Assembly (NCBI RefSeq): GCF_002878395.1 | Contig: NC_061120.1 | Coordinates: 94,255,163 to 94,319,162, forward strand | Direction of reading: 5' to 3' | DNA length: 64,000 nucleotides | Source of the DNA: Capsicum annuum | Taxonomy: Eukaryota; Streptophyta; Magnoliopsida; Solanales; Solanaceae | Notes under the pieces: model-generated | Seen by the model: the letters and a program-made list of their open reading frames with translations, nothing else | Databases searched by the model: none | Told to the model about the DNA's origin: nothing | Shown here: positions 23,340 to 35,071 of the stretch, piece after piece | Numbering within the stretch: position 1 is the stretch's first letter | Layout of the letters: each line of letters starts with the position of its first letter | Made by a program: the position numbers and the translations under genes

Positions 23340-24215
23340 GAGGCTTTCTTCTAAGGAGGAGATGGCATGTTGAGATTGTAGGGAAGATTATGCATTTCGT
23401 GTGTTGATGATCTAAGGTAGAGGATTATGGCAAAAATGCAAGGCGCGCGGTATTCTATTCATTCCGGCACTATGATGATGTACCGTGACTTGCGAGGAAT
23501 CTATTGGTGGAATAGTATGAAGAAGGATATACCTGAGTTTGTAGCAAAGTATGCAACGTGCCAATAGGTTAAGGTAGAGCACTAAAGACATGGTGGTGTG
23601 ATACAAAAGTTTGGTATACCCACTTGAAAGTAGGAGGTGGTGTATATGGACTTCGTGATTGGGTTACCTCTTTCGCGTGGTCATCATGATTCTAGTTGGG
23701 TTGTTGTAGACAGGATGACTAAGTCTGCACACTTCTTACTCATGCATACATCCTATACAACGGAGGATTACGCTAGATTGTATATCCTGGAGTTAGCTAG
23801 GTGGCACGGAGTTCCTTCATCTATCATTTTGGATAGGGGTACTCAATTTACTTATCAATTTTTGAGGGTGTTTCAGCAAGGTCTTGGTACCCAAGTTCTT
23901 TTGAGTTCCGCTTTTCATCCGCAGATAGATGGTCAGGCTGAGAGGACCATTCCGACCCTAGATGATATATTGAGGGCGTGTGCTCTTGATTTCAAAGGAA
24001 GTTGGGATGAGTATTTGCCATTGATCTATTTCGCCTATAAATATAGTTATCATACTAGCATCGGGATGGTACCATTTGAGGCCTTGTATGGTAGAAGATA
24101 TAGATCACCTATAGGTTGGTTTGAAGTAGGTGAAGCTGCCATAATTGGGCCTGATGTAGTATTTAAAGATATGGAGAAAGTTATTTTGATTAGAGAGAGG
24201 TTAAATACAGCTTAG
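23340..24215 (+). pseudogene. Integrase of chromovirus B (core intact, N-terminus broken)
   Basis: The N-terminal HHCC zinc region (23,425-23,600) reads YSIHSG, YRDLRGIYWWNSMKKDI and KYATCQ; the first Cys of the CxxC pair is Tyr. Four stops between 23,565 and 23,633 sit at positions that are Gln, Gln, Trp and Trp in the family. From 23,637 the core is open for 192 codons and keeps the full DD35E triad: Asp5 in YMDFV, Asp66 in ILDRGTQFT and Glu102 in DGQAERT, with 35 residues between the last two. Further landmarks are ALDFKGSWDEYLPLIYFAY and YGRRYRSPIGWFEVGE. The stop at 24,213-24,215 replaces a usual Gln. Confidence 0.9.
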
Positions 24216-24700
24216 AGTCATCAAAATTCATATACCGATGTGAGGAGAAGAGATCTTAAGTTTAAAGTTGGCGATTTGATGTAATTGAAAATTTTACCGA
24301 TGAAAGGGGTGAAGAGGTTTGGTAAAGAGGGAAACCTTAGTCCCCGTTATTTTAGCTTGTATAGAGTTTTGAGCTATGTTGGAAAAGTATCCTATAAGGT
24401 TGAGTTTCCTACTGAGTTGTCAGCCGTTCATCCTATTTTTCATGTCTCCATGATTAAAAAGCATATTGGTGATTCTGTTGTGGTAGATCCTTCATAGAGT
24501 ACTGATACTTAAAACAGTCTTTCATTCAATGAGAGTCTCGTTGAGATCCTAGATTTTCAGATCCATAGACTGCGGAACAAAGAGGTTCCCTTGGTCAAAG
24601 TGTTGTGGCATAAACAGTCAGTTGAGTAAGCTTCTTGGGAGGGAGAAGCACACATACGAGTCAAGTACCCGCACCTCTTTTCCACGAGTTGAAATTGATC
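24216..24700 (+). pseudogene. Integrase C-terminus and chromodomain of chromovirus B
   Basis: The GPY/F-like module is readable from 24,285: MKILPMKGVKRFGKEG, LSPRYFSLYRVLSYVGKVSY and VHPIFHVSMIKKHIGD. After a stop at 24,495 the group II chromodomain follows (24,530-24,690): VEILDFQIHRLRNKEVPLVK, VLWHKQSVE, a stop, ASWEGEAHIRVKYPHLF. In chromoviruses this domain biases insertion toward particular chromatin. Its position and sequence place B in the Tekay/Del group. Confidence 0.85.
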
Positions 24701-24901
24701 TGAAGGTATTATTCTTCCTTAATTTAGCCCTTCTAATCTAAAGTTCATCTATACATGTATTCTTGCATGAGTTCTAGCAATTTCCGAGGTATTCAAGAGT
24801 TTAGAAAGATTTTGAACCCGTTTAGCAAATTGCTTCAGCTATGTGTACTTTGTTTTTCTGATGTTCCTAGTCTAACTAATGATATTCGAGGATGAATGTT
24901 T

Positions 24902-24916
24902 CCAAGGGGGAGGTAT
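24902..24916 (+). other. Polypurine tract of chromovirus B
   Basis: ccaagggggaggtat immediately before the TG of the 3' LTR at 24,917. This primes plus-strand DNA synthesis in Ty3/gypsy elements. Confidence 0.85.
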
Positions 24917-27618
24917 TGTAAGACCCCACAAAGTTTCCTCATAGTCCGAGCCTTAGAGCATGTCAAGTGAAGTGTAATTCTAGCCCTAAAATATTGAGAG
25001 GAGACTTCCCGAGTGATTGGTATTTAAACTATATATAATTTTCTTAATTTTAACTTTTTGTCTTGTAGATAATTGAATTAGCTTTCCAACAATACCAATT
25101 TCTTCCAATTCGGCATCGGGGTTAGAAATTATGGCCGTTTTACTGAGAGTTGACAAAATCGCCCAGGTGCGATGGACGATTCAATGGACCGTCAAGACTG
25201 GGACAGACCGTTGCTCGGCCCATCATAACCAAGGTAACTCACTTTTCTGGCCCATGTACGATGGCCAAAATAATGAACCGTCAAGGCTACGATGGACTGC
25301 CGAAGTAACCATCGCGCTGTGGCATTGTGGCCTTATCCTTACCATCGTGCGGTGGACAACCCGATGGACTGTCAGACTTACGATAGACCATTGGTACAAC
25401 AGTAGCATCGAGGAAGTTTGTCTCTTTTTTGGTCATCGTGCGACGGGCGATCGGACGGACCATCGCTCCATTCATCGCAGACATTGTTCAGTAGTTTTAG
25501 CTTATTTTAAAAACGGCTTTTCCATCTTTTCTACTCTTTAATCAACTAGATATATTCCAAATGAGCAATTGGCTTTATTTATCATCCAAACCACAAGAGA
25601 GATAGGGTTTCTCCCTCAAGATCAAATCTAAAACCCTTCTCCAAGAAATTGAAGAACTCACCATGGATTCTACAAATTGAGTTGACATTTAAGTTCCCCA
25701 AGTTCAAGGGTTTAAAGAACCCTCTCTCAAGAGTAAGAAGAAGAGTTTACAGCAAGCTTGTTCTTCCAATTTCATAATCTATGGTATGTGGCGTTTTGAA
25801 CATGGGTAATGCTTTCACCTTTGTGCCTAAAGTTTTATTTAAACTACAATTTTCGGAAACTTATGAGACTTTATATGATATTGAATTAGGGTTTTTCACC
25901 CATTGTTATTGGTTGCAAGATTTTGATGTTTCCCGAGAATTGAAAGTCTAATGGCTTGATTTTTACATATCTTCTTGAGAAATTGTTGTTGGGTCTGTAC
26001 CCCATGATTTTAATCCTTGAAAAGTTAATAGTTGAAATATTGAGATATTGAAGTATATGAGTATGTTGACATTATGAGCTAAATTGCTGTAAATTTCAGA
26101 TTTCGATATGGTTTATGAATCTATATGCTATCTAATATGCATTTTGATGAGTTTTAACTTGAAATTGAATTATATGTCATTAATCCCTACTTGATACATG
26201 CAATTTTATGAACTTTTGTCATATAAGAACCCCTTATTTGAGTATTCTGAGATTACTGAGAAATGTTTTGACCTAATGGTCATAGAGCTTTGAAATCCAC
26301 TTCACTACATGAGATGAAAAATTTTATTGTTGGGTTCTTATAAACCATGAGATTATTTTGAAAGAATATTTTCATAAGATGAGCGAGATAAACTAAACGG
26401 AGTAATATTTAGAACCGAATTGGGTAAGTTACTACAATTTCTTACCCCAGAACTATGTGACTCCGTAGGTTTAAGATTTTTTGTCTAAGGCCGAGATTAT
26501 TCTGCCCAAGGCCAAGATAAGTAATCACATAGTTGAGGTTATACTCCTTGGCAAAATTATGATGCCTCTCCCCAACGTGAGGTTTCTTCCTTAGGAGGAT
26601 AAGACGTTGGACTCCATGTAGGTCGCATGGTTTATGTCGATTAAGAGAACTTCTGTAAACTGAAGTATTTTCCATTGAGATAGAATACTTTCCCTAAAGC
26701 TTTGAGATACGATATTTTATATAGTGATCAAATTGTTTTTGAGTATTTTACAAAGAATGAAGTAATTTTCTCTGCTAATACGAGTTGATCACCGGTCTAT
26801 AAACTAAAGTTATATGATTGTGAGTTCAAAAGAGTTATAATTCTTGAGAAATAAAGAATTTTTGCTCTCCATAAGACATGTGCATGAGTTTAAAGTATTG
26901 TTTAAAGATTCCTTCATCCTTTGAGTAATGAGAATAAGAGGAGAGTGCAGATTTTATAACTAAAGTAGAATGACTCACAAGATTTGTGTTACATACTTCA
27001 TTCTACATGAATTGTGAGCTTTACATTTTGACTTATTCAAGCCATGTGAGTCATTCCTATTTGCATGTATGATTTGATTAAAGAGTATTGATAATGTTTT
27101 ATGTAAATGCATACACCCCCATATACTTAGTACATTCCCAAGTGCTAATCGACTTATATGTATATGTGCTACATTATCTTATAATGTAGGTTCAGGTATT
27201 CATTCCCATCCTCGTTAGTGATTTTCGAGTACCTCTATCTACATCTCCCCAGTGGTGAGTCCTCATGTTTCGAGGACCTATCTACAAACATTTCATTATT
27301 CGAGTGTTTCTATTATTACTTTCAGTTCAGTTTGAGTCAGTTGGAAACCTGTCCTAATGGCTCTTGGGTTCATGGAGTAGTAGAGGTTGTATTAGACTAG
27401 TTATCAGACTGTGGTTGTGTTGAGATTTCAAGTTTTGTGGTCGTTTAGACCTAGTATTATCTTCGTATTTCCTCTTATTTGATTTGATAGTTTCAGTGTT
27501 TTGTATATTTCTTCATGAATGAGTTATTATGAGAAGTGATAGGCTCAAAGGGTTAGCTAGGGGATACTTATATCCGTAAGTACCGTGTGACGTCGTGAGG
27601 TGATTTAGGGTTGTTACA
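24917..27618 (+). repeat. 3' LTR of chromovirus B
   Basis: 2,702 bp, TGTAAGACCCCACAAAG to GGTTGTTACA. The U3 motif cluster is at 25,130-25,490, 213-573 bases from the start. It holds many short gatgg/ccatc and cgatgg/ccatcg pairs. The apparent ORFs in this cluster are by-products of the GC-richer repeats. It has only one copy of the unit that is duplicated in the 5' LTR. Confidence 0.9.
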
Positions 27619-29299
27619 CTTGGGTTGTGTAGCGTTGTTGTCCTAACCACCTATTGGGCATATGGGTTCAGTTCCCCCTACTAAAAGGGTCCCAGTGCAT
27701 GTAGTCACACGACAAGGTAATATCCCATGGGATGATAAGTACATCCCTCAATATAAAATATGACGCACGCACATGGGCATCAAGACCTATCATACCAGAA
27801 AATATGAGTTTCCAATTTTCAGCCCCTCGGAATGGCCACCTTCAATAGCTTAGCTACATACCCTACCATTAATGGACAATTAAAAATATGTAAAAACAAT
27901 CAATTTATTATTTATTAACCAAGGCCAATATTGGTGGTATCATCATACCACCCCTTATTTGCAAGTAGAATACATATCCAAACCATATAGGTTAAAGGGA
28001 CCTTAGGTGCCCTTCCATATATAATAATAAATCCACTTGGGAGACTTTCATGTTCTCCACAAGCATAACAATTTAGCCTTTAGTATTTTCAAACCATTTA
28101 AACCATGCAAAAATCTTTAATCAAGTTTAAAACATTCCAGAGTTCCATTAAAAGAAGTCAATGCAATGAACATATCATTATAAGCTTTTTATCAAACAAC
28201 ATGGGGGCATAATATAACCATAACTAATTCCAAAGACTATTAAACCATTACCATGAAATCAAATTGTCCAAAACCACCACTAATGCATATAAAAGTATAA
28301 TTAAAACCAGCAAAAACCATAAACAAGCATTTAATATCAAAACCTATAAATAATTATTGAAAACCATAATCATGAAATTGTAAAACCATGAAATCAATTA
28401 TATAAACCATGCCTATAGGTGATATTACACGAGGGAAGAGAATCATCGCTTATACTGAAGAATTAAAAGAAAGAAACTGGCAAGATAAGCACCAAAGATA
28501 TTTGTAAGATAAAACCCAAGCATTTTTCCCCAAAAGAACTTAAGTGAATTATGAAGTATTTTGGAATTGTTTCTAATTATTAATGAATAGAATAATAGGG
28601 TAAATAACCTCCTAAGTGTATCAGAAGGCATGGGTCCTAGTTAGGGTAAGTAGGGAAATATCTGAAATACCCCCACTTAAATCTCTTATAAACCTATCAC
28701 AGTGATACGAATGACCCATACGAGTCGTACTCTCCTGTATGATCGGTATTTACCATATGTATCCAAGCCTCAACCCTTTGGATCAAACACTGTCCAGTAT
28801 ATGACTTATCCAACCAAGTCAGAACCATAACATGCGATTTATACCCATAACCTGTAGCCCTGGAAGAATAAAAATACAAGAAGGATCAAACACTACCCAC
28901 CTTATGAGTACCTGATACGACTCGTACCAATCTCCCAGGACACATACCCTTAAGTCATACCTATTCTAGTGGTAAAAATTATCCCTCCAACTAATACTGG
29001 TCAGCATACGATAAGACCATACCACTAGTACCCTAGCATACGGCTCATACCCATGAGTCATATTGGGTCCAGAGAATAGATTTCCATGAAATTTTCTAAG
29101 GGTCAAAACTAATGATGTTTTAGTCTCCCTTTCTAGGAACATTTGTCCCTAAATATGTAAAAGGTAGGGGTAACAACACACAGAGTGATTTTCTTTATCA
29201 AACATCCTTTCATCTATGTTTAAAAATAAAGAGTTAAAGATGTAAATCTTTCCTTTAAAGAACTCAGAAAATAAAGATGTGTTCAGGAAACATACCTTC

Positions 29300-30380
29300 C
29301 CTATGAATCTCAGGAGTTGAAAATAAATGCGGATTGTCTTTCCAAGACCGTTGTATCATCCATGCCCAACATAACTCCTTCATGTGGTAGGGAGTTGTTC
29401 AATGTGAGATGATGAGGATTATTTCTTATATATGTGCTAGGAGACTTATTACGAGTCTTACCTTACTTATATTCATGATGTTTCTTGGGAGAGTCCATCG
29501 CTAAACAGTATTCCAGTAGTCAATGATATTTTTGACCTTGAGCCTATCACCTAACCTATTTCTATGGCACCTTATTTATAGATCCTGTCGAGCTTAAGCA
29601 GCTGAATTATCATCTTCAAGATCTTTTTGGAAAGTATGTCATTAAATCTAGTGTCTCTTTTGGGATATCCTACATTATTTGTGAAGAAGAAAGAGGCTCC
29701 ATGTGGATGTGTATTCAATATAGTTTGCTTAATGTGGTTAAAATGAAGAAGTGCTATCCTATGCCTCGCATTGATGACTTATTTAACCAGGTTCAGGGTG
29801 CAGCGGTGTTTTCTATGATTGATTTAAGGTCCAATAACTATCAATTGAGTATTCTGGTTGAGAATGGACTAAAGACAATCTTTAGGCCCCATTATGGACA
29901 TTTTGAGTTCTTGGTGATGCCTTTTGGGTTGACTCATGCACTAGCTGTGTTTATGGATTTGATCAATTGAGTGTTCGGGCCTTTTTTAGATTACTTCATG
30001 ATTCTATTCATTAATGACATCCTTCAATATGAAGGAACAGAGAGGAGCATCCATAGCCTTTGAGGATAGTGCCCCAAACATTGAGATATCATGTTTTTTT
30101 TTGCCAAATTCTCTAACTTTGAGTTTTGGATTGATTGTTGACATTCCTTCAGTATGTGGTGTCTAAGGATAGGATTATGTTAGATTGAACAAATATTAAG
30201 GCTATTCGTGATAGGGCTAGACCTACATCTCTGACTGAGGTTCATTGCTTTATTGGTTTGGCAAATTTTATAGGCATTTTATTAAGGGTTTTGATACTAT
30301 TACATCACCTATGATTATATTGAATCAAAAAGATATTCCTTTCTAATGGTTCAAGTAGAGTGAGTAGAGCTTGGGTATGA
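29300..30380 (+). pseudogene. Protease end and reverse transcriptase of chromovirus A
   Basis: After the solo LTR the reading resumes at about 29,325 with ADCLSKTVVSSMP. It continues as ESPSLNSIPVVNDIFDLEPI before the RT. An 89-codon open part (29,701-29,970) reads CYPMPRIDDLFNQVQGAAVF, SMIDLRSNNYQLSI, HYGHFEFLVMPFGLTHALAV and FMDLIN. The active-site box is FINDIL at 30,007-30,024 instead of FIDDIL: the first catalytic Asp is Asn (AAT at 30,013-30,015). A thumb trace (GLANFI) is near 30,255. Multiple frameshifts and stops are present. It pairs with the gag at 14,506 as one original polyprotein. Confidence 0.8.
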
Positions 30381-30800
30381 TCAAGTAGTTTCTTACTTCA
30401 GCTCCTACTTTGCCTCTTCTTGTTGAGGGTAAGGAATTCACCATGTATTATTGATGTTTTTTATGTTGGCTTGGGTTGTTATTGATGTAATAGGGTCATA
30501 TTATTACTTAGGTTTCAAGGTTGCTTAAGGTTAAGAGCAAAACTACTCAACTCATAATTGTTTGGTAGTTTTTGTATTTAACATTTCAAGGTATTATCTT
30601 TATTGTGTGCATTCTGAGATTTTCATAGATCATCATAGACTTAAACATCTTATGACCCAAAGAGACCTTAATACTAGGCAACATAAATGAATTGAGTTGC
30701 TTAAGGATTATGATTTCTCTATTTTGTATCATTAAAGCAAAGCAAATATAATAGTAGATGCCTTGAGTCAGAAGGCAGTGAGTATAGGTACCTTGGATTG
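30381..30800 (+). pseudogene. RNase H of chromovirus A
   Basis: Readable pieces are HSEIFIDHHRLKHLMTQRDL near 30,610-30,670 and IELLKDYDFSILYH near 30,693-30,734. These are followed by KANIIVDALSQKAVS at 30,740-30,782, so the last catalytic Asp (VDALS) is kept here while it is lost in element B. Stops replace the usual Trp in RQRRW and elsewhere. Confidence 0.7.
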
Positions 30801-31049
30801 TATATTAGTCGCTCAGAGGTCTTTCACCTCGGATATTGCATCCTTAGTAACCTTTATTATTAGACTTGATATTTAAGACCCGTGTTAAGGCTTGGTCCCT
30901 ACTATTTGAGTAGATTGTGGGTCGTCAATTTAAGGATAATAGATTTTGAACTCTCCATTATCAGATGTTGGGTGGTGAATTCAAGAGGGTTGTCATAGAT
31001 TTTGATGATTTCTTGAGATTTGATATTTTATTTATTTTTAGATGATTGA

Positions 31050-31880
31050 ATAGTTGATTCTGCACGAGGATCATAGCTGTAGATATTTTGTTCATTTGGG
31101 TATCACTAAGATTTATAGAGATTTGAGACAACATTATTAGTTGAGTGACACGAAAAAAGATGTGGACTTGTTGCAGGTGTTGTCCGCAGGTGAAGTCCGA
31201 GCATCAACGATCGAGTGGTTTGATTTGGAGATTTCCTATTTTCAAGTGGAAATATGAGAATATTATCATGGAATTTATTAGTGGTTATCCTCACACTTCT
31301 TGTGGTTTCGATAATATTTGGGTCATTATGGATCGATTAACCATGTCGACACATTTCTTTACTATTTAGATATCCTTTAGTTTTGAGAGGTTAGCTCACA
31401 CTATGAATGTGAGATAGTGTGGTTCTATGGCGTGCCGATATCAATCATTTCAGACCAAGGTTCTGTGATTACTTATAGGTTTTTGAAAGATTTTAAGGAG
31501 AAGTTGGGTACTAGGTGGATCTTAGTACACCCTTCCATCCATAAACTAATGACCAACTGGAATTGATAATTTAGGTTCTCATGGATATGCTTTGCATTTT
31601 TATAATGGATTTTTAAGGTTAGTAGGAAAAGCACTCAGCCTTGGCAGAATTGACATATGATAACAATTATCATTTAAGTATTTAGATGGCGCTTTTTAAG
31701 GCTCTATATGGTTTGCAATGACGTTCCCAAATTGGATGGTTTGAGACTTCTAAGGTTAGGTCTCGTTGTACTAATTTGCTTCAGGAGTCGTTGGATAAAG
31801 TCAAGGTGATTCAGTATAGATTAAGAGCAGTATAGAGTAGGCTGAAGGCTTATGCAAATCACAAGATTTGAGCCTTAAAA
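31050..31880 (+). pseudogene. Integrase of chromovirus A
   Basis: The zinc region is partly readable in the 74-codon open stretch 31,145-31,369: CRCCPQVKSEHQR, then FKWKYENIIMEFISGYPHTS and DNIWVIMDRLTMSTHFF. The first catalytic Asp (usually MDF) is Glu here, about 31,271-31,273. The second Asp is visible at about 31,450 in IISDQGSVITYRFLKDF. The glutamate block is present as DQLELI near 31,551-31,568. The tail includes DNNYHLSI and LYGL near 31,660-31,720. Confidence 0.7.
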
Positions 31881-32340
31881 TTTAGAGTAGGTGATCACGT
31901 ATTCCTCCATATATCGCCCATGAAGGGTGTGATGAGGTTAGGGAGGTAGGTCAAGCTCAACCCAAATATTTGAGATTCGTCGCATAATTGGTGAGGTGGA
32001 TTATTAGTTTGCCTTACCCATAGATTTTTCTGTTGTCTATACATTTTTACATCTTTCCATGTTACGGTGATACATTCTTGATCTGTCTTATATTGTTTCA
32101 TAGGACTCCATCCAGATAGATGAGCGTTTGATCGTTGTGGAGGAACCTGTGCTCATTTTGGCTAGTGATGTTGGGTAGTTGCGCAGTAGATAGATTCCTT
32201 TAGTTAATGTTCAGTGGAGATACCACCCAATAAAGGATGCTACTTGGGATATTAAAAGCGAGATGCAGACCAAGTATCTTAATCTGTTTGAGACTTTACG
32301 TACATCCTAATCCTTAACTTTCGTGGATAAAAGTCCTTTT
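31881..32340 (+). pseudogene. Integrase C-terminus and chromodomain of chromovirus A
   Basis: The GPY/F-type part appears as ISPMKGVMRLGR near 31,914-31,950. The chromodomain end is clear at 32,196-32,310: IPLVNVQWRYHPIKDATWDI then KSEMQTKYLNLFETL. The purine tract before the 3' LTR is decayed (gtagtgatac). Confidence 0.7.
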
Positions 32341-32351
32341 CGTAGTGATAC

Positions 32352-35066
32352 TGTAATAACCCTTCAGGTCATTTTCTATATTTTTTCTTATTTACACTGT
32401 TAGAGCTTTGTCATAGCTTCCCCATGTCATTTACGACTTGTTGGAACTAATTGTTCTATCACCGTGCTATACATTTGGTGTTTAGAGTCAATTCCCTATT
32501 TTGAAGTTTTCTCTGGTTTTAAATAGCCACTGGGCAAAAATATCAATCAAACAAACTCATATACCTATTCTGACTATTCCAACAACTCTAAAATATCGAT
32601 TTTAGGCTAAGAGAACTGTTGGTTTGGGTCCTGAGACAAGATAAGAAAATAAAAATTATGTGTGGGGCCTACTTTAGTTGAAACCACATAGGATGAATAT
32701 TTCAACTGCGTCATTGAGTCTGGAATAACCAGTTTTGTATGTTATCATAGTTTTTTTCGCATATATAGGATTCCATATGAATCCCAAGTGGTTGGCAGAG
32801 ACTTAGGAAATTCCAAGTCTTAGCTATATCTGGTGAACTTGCGAACACGGACCATGGTTCACGATCATTGTTCCTTTGGTAAGACACCATGTACTAGGAT
32901 TATGCTACCCATACTTTGATAGAAACTCTCTTTTTAGCATCAAGATGTGGCAATCACAAGGGTCGAGTTTCGATTACGATACCCGAACACCTGTGAAAGG
33001 TATAAAATTCCCCTTTTTAGCTTGTTTTACCTATTTATATCCATTCTAAAGAGACTAAAACCCTATATATTAGGGAGAGTTTAGGATTAACTCTTTTGGG
33101 TGATTTAGGAGCTTAGATAACGACTTTTATGTGATTTTCCTTCAAATTTGTGGTAAGACTTCTCTTATTTCATGGTAGATTTCCTATTTCTTATCTAAAA
33201 TCCCTAGAACCTCATGTCTTTAATTTAGCACTAATGTAGCTCAAATTTCATCAATCTTTAAGGTAATTACTCCTTAAGCGTGAAAGAATATTAGGTTGGC
33301 TTCGAAAAGGCAATTTTCTTTAGTAGGACCCATATAGGATTTTTGAGTAATTTTGGATCCGAAGTACAATAGTGCAATATGGGTATCATTGTTCTTATAT
33401 TGATGAGTAGATTGTTATTTTAATAGTGTGGCACCTCATGGAAGCTTCTAAGAAAAGGAAATCAGTGATTTAGCAGATTCTTCAAGCTTTCTTTAGCATC
33501 CAGGTAGGCTAGGTTTTCTCTCTTCTTAGATTGAGCTATCTCATAGTAAGTTTATGATATTGTGTTAGATTTTGTATAGCTTTTAGGTGTTTGTGACGGG
33601 AATTTAAATACTTAGGTCAGTTGAACCGTTTAGGCTATTTGTTAACTATAAATTAGGTGTGATTAGTTTAGTTTCTAATGCTTTAGGTGAAACCTCTATC
33701 TTAGGATTCGTTGTGGTTTAGTTAAAATCTAAAAGTTAAATTAGTTACATTAGCCTAGTTAGGGGTAGAATTTGGTTGATAATGGATTTTGGGGATTTAT
33801 AAGTGGGCTCTTGACCCCCTAGGGGCCAAGATTTGTGCTTGATCTGATAGCCTTTTATACATTTGTTGTACGCCTTGAAAATGCTAATTGAGGTAATTCT
33901 AATAAACATAGGCTTTTGATAGTTATGATTTGCTTGCATTGAGATTTCATGCTTAGTGATTATGAAATTACTCATGTTTATTGATTTTGCTAGTGACTAA
34001 TGAGTTTCTATTGATTATGCAATTTATTGTGCTATGATTATATATTATTACGTGTTTAAGTTTGAATATTGATATTATTATTGATAAGATGATTACTAGT
34101 TTATGTCCGAATATTGATGACGTATAGCCTTTTCAAGTCTGTAAGATGATTATGGAATTACTCGTATATATATACCTTGTTCAAGTTTTGAGGATGATTA
34201 TGTTATTGATTACATTCTTACCGGTTTAAGTTAAGATATTACTATGATATTAATAATGATATGAATGGTATAATATTAACGATTTTGGGGTGTAATAATT
34301 GAGAATAGGGATACTGGCTAGGGATTGGAAAATCACGGTGGTTCGGTTTACGTTTTACTTGATTGTACCCTCTAGGCTTATGGGGCCTGCATTGGGTTAT
34401 TTATTTTTTTTCATTTTTTTTCACTTATTGTCTTATAGTGGACAATTTCGTAGTTAAAATATCATGTGTTTGATTATTCATGTTATGGTATTATTCAGGT
34501 TATTTACGTATTGATGCACAACGATGGTGGAGTTATTTCAGGTTCTCTTTCTTACTTTGACCTAGCTTTTTTATCTTGTATTTTATATCATGATTTATCT
34601 CAGTCGGTCGATGATACCTACTGAGTACTCGTAGTTTTCGTAATCATACTATTCTTTTGTACCTCTTTGGTGCATATCCAAGTACTAGTTGACGTTGTTG
34701 ATTCATCGATCGGGTTGTATTGGATCCCAGAGATATGTTGAACTCATGGAATCAAAGTTTCCCATTACCTTCTATCTTTTTTTTCTTTAGTCTTTTGCTT
34801 TGAGATAGATCGTATAGACTTCTTTAGAACTTGAGTAGTATTTATAGCAGCTCTTATTTTGTCTCTACCAAGTCGTGGGTTTGTTTTCCATGTTATAAAG
34901 ACCTTTTAGACAATTCTATTGCTTTGCTTATTTCTATATTGTCTACTTTGCACTTCTCGGTACATTTTCACCAAGGTAACCCATTGCATTTAGTGTCAAG
35001 TTATGGTTCAGCGCACCTTTTGGTGGGGTTTTGCAGGAGCCATCATGACTCGTAAATCGGGTGACA
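32352..35066 (+). repeat. 3' LTR of chromovirus A
   Basis: 2,715 bp, TGTAATAACCCTTCAGG to ATCGGGTGACA, keeping both TG and CA termini that the 5' copy has lost. Followed by the TGAAA target duplication (35,067-35,071). Confidence 0.85.
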
Positions 35067-35071
35067 TGAAA

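Larger units (their letters stand above)
17120..27623 (+). mobile_element. Chromovirus B (Tekay/Del-type Ty3/gypsy), structurally complete, coding-dead
   Basis: A 10,494-bp element (17,125-27,618) bounded by a perfect 5-bp target duplication CTTGG (17,120-17,124 and 27,619-27,623). LTRs of 2,770 and 2,702 bp start TGTAAGACCCC and end TTACA. Between them come a tRNA-Met-type primer site, gag with zinc knuckles, protease, RT, RNase H, integrase, a GPY/F-type region with chromodomain, and a polypurine tract. This is the canonical chromovirus order. By eye the LTRs match at about nine of ten bases over 18,360-18,580 versus 26,098-26,318, making it younger than element A. All coding domains carry stops or shifts. 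Confidence 0.92.
16322..29292 (-). mobile_element. Solo LTR C, minus strand, split by element B
   Basis: The two parts, 16,322-17,124 and 27,619-29,292, together make about 2.47 kb, the size of a chromovirus LTR. On the minus strand the sequence would start TGTTTCCTGAAC (right end) and end GGGTCGGGTCA (left end), giving TG...CA termini. Repeated 'tacgagtcgtac'-like motifs at 28,690-29,060 lie 230-600 bases from the LTR start, as in the other LTRs here. No internal region is left, so it is read as a solo LTR. The flanks (tcatc at left, tacct at right) do not form a clear target duplication, so the right boundary is uncertain by perhaps 200 bp. A stretch at 29,130-29,155 (aggaacatttgtccctaaat) resembles an internal-region end, which is the main argument against the boundary used here. 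Confidence 0.5.
11576..35071 (+). mobile_element. Chromovirus A (Tekay/Del-type Ty3/gypsy), old, nested host of C and B
   Basis: LTRs at 11,581-14,323 and 32,352-35,066 enclose PBS, gag and the start of protease on the left (14,324-16,321), and the end of protease, RT, RNase H, integrase and chromodomain on the right (about 29,300-32,310). The element is flanked by a perfect 5-bp target duplication TGAAA (11,576-11,580 and 35,067-35,071). By eye the two LTRs match at roughly three quarters of positions (12,181-12,420 against 33,020-33,250), so it is old. The interior is split by the solo LTR C and, inside that, by element B. Without these insertions it would be about 10.5 kb, the expected size for the family. 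Confidence 0.85.
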
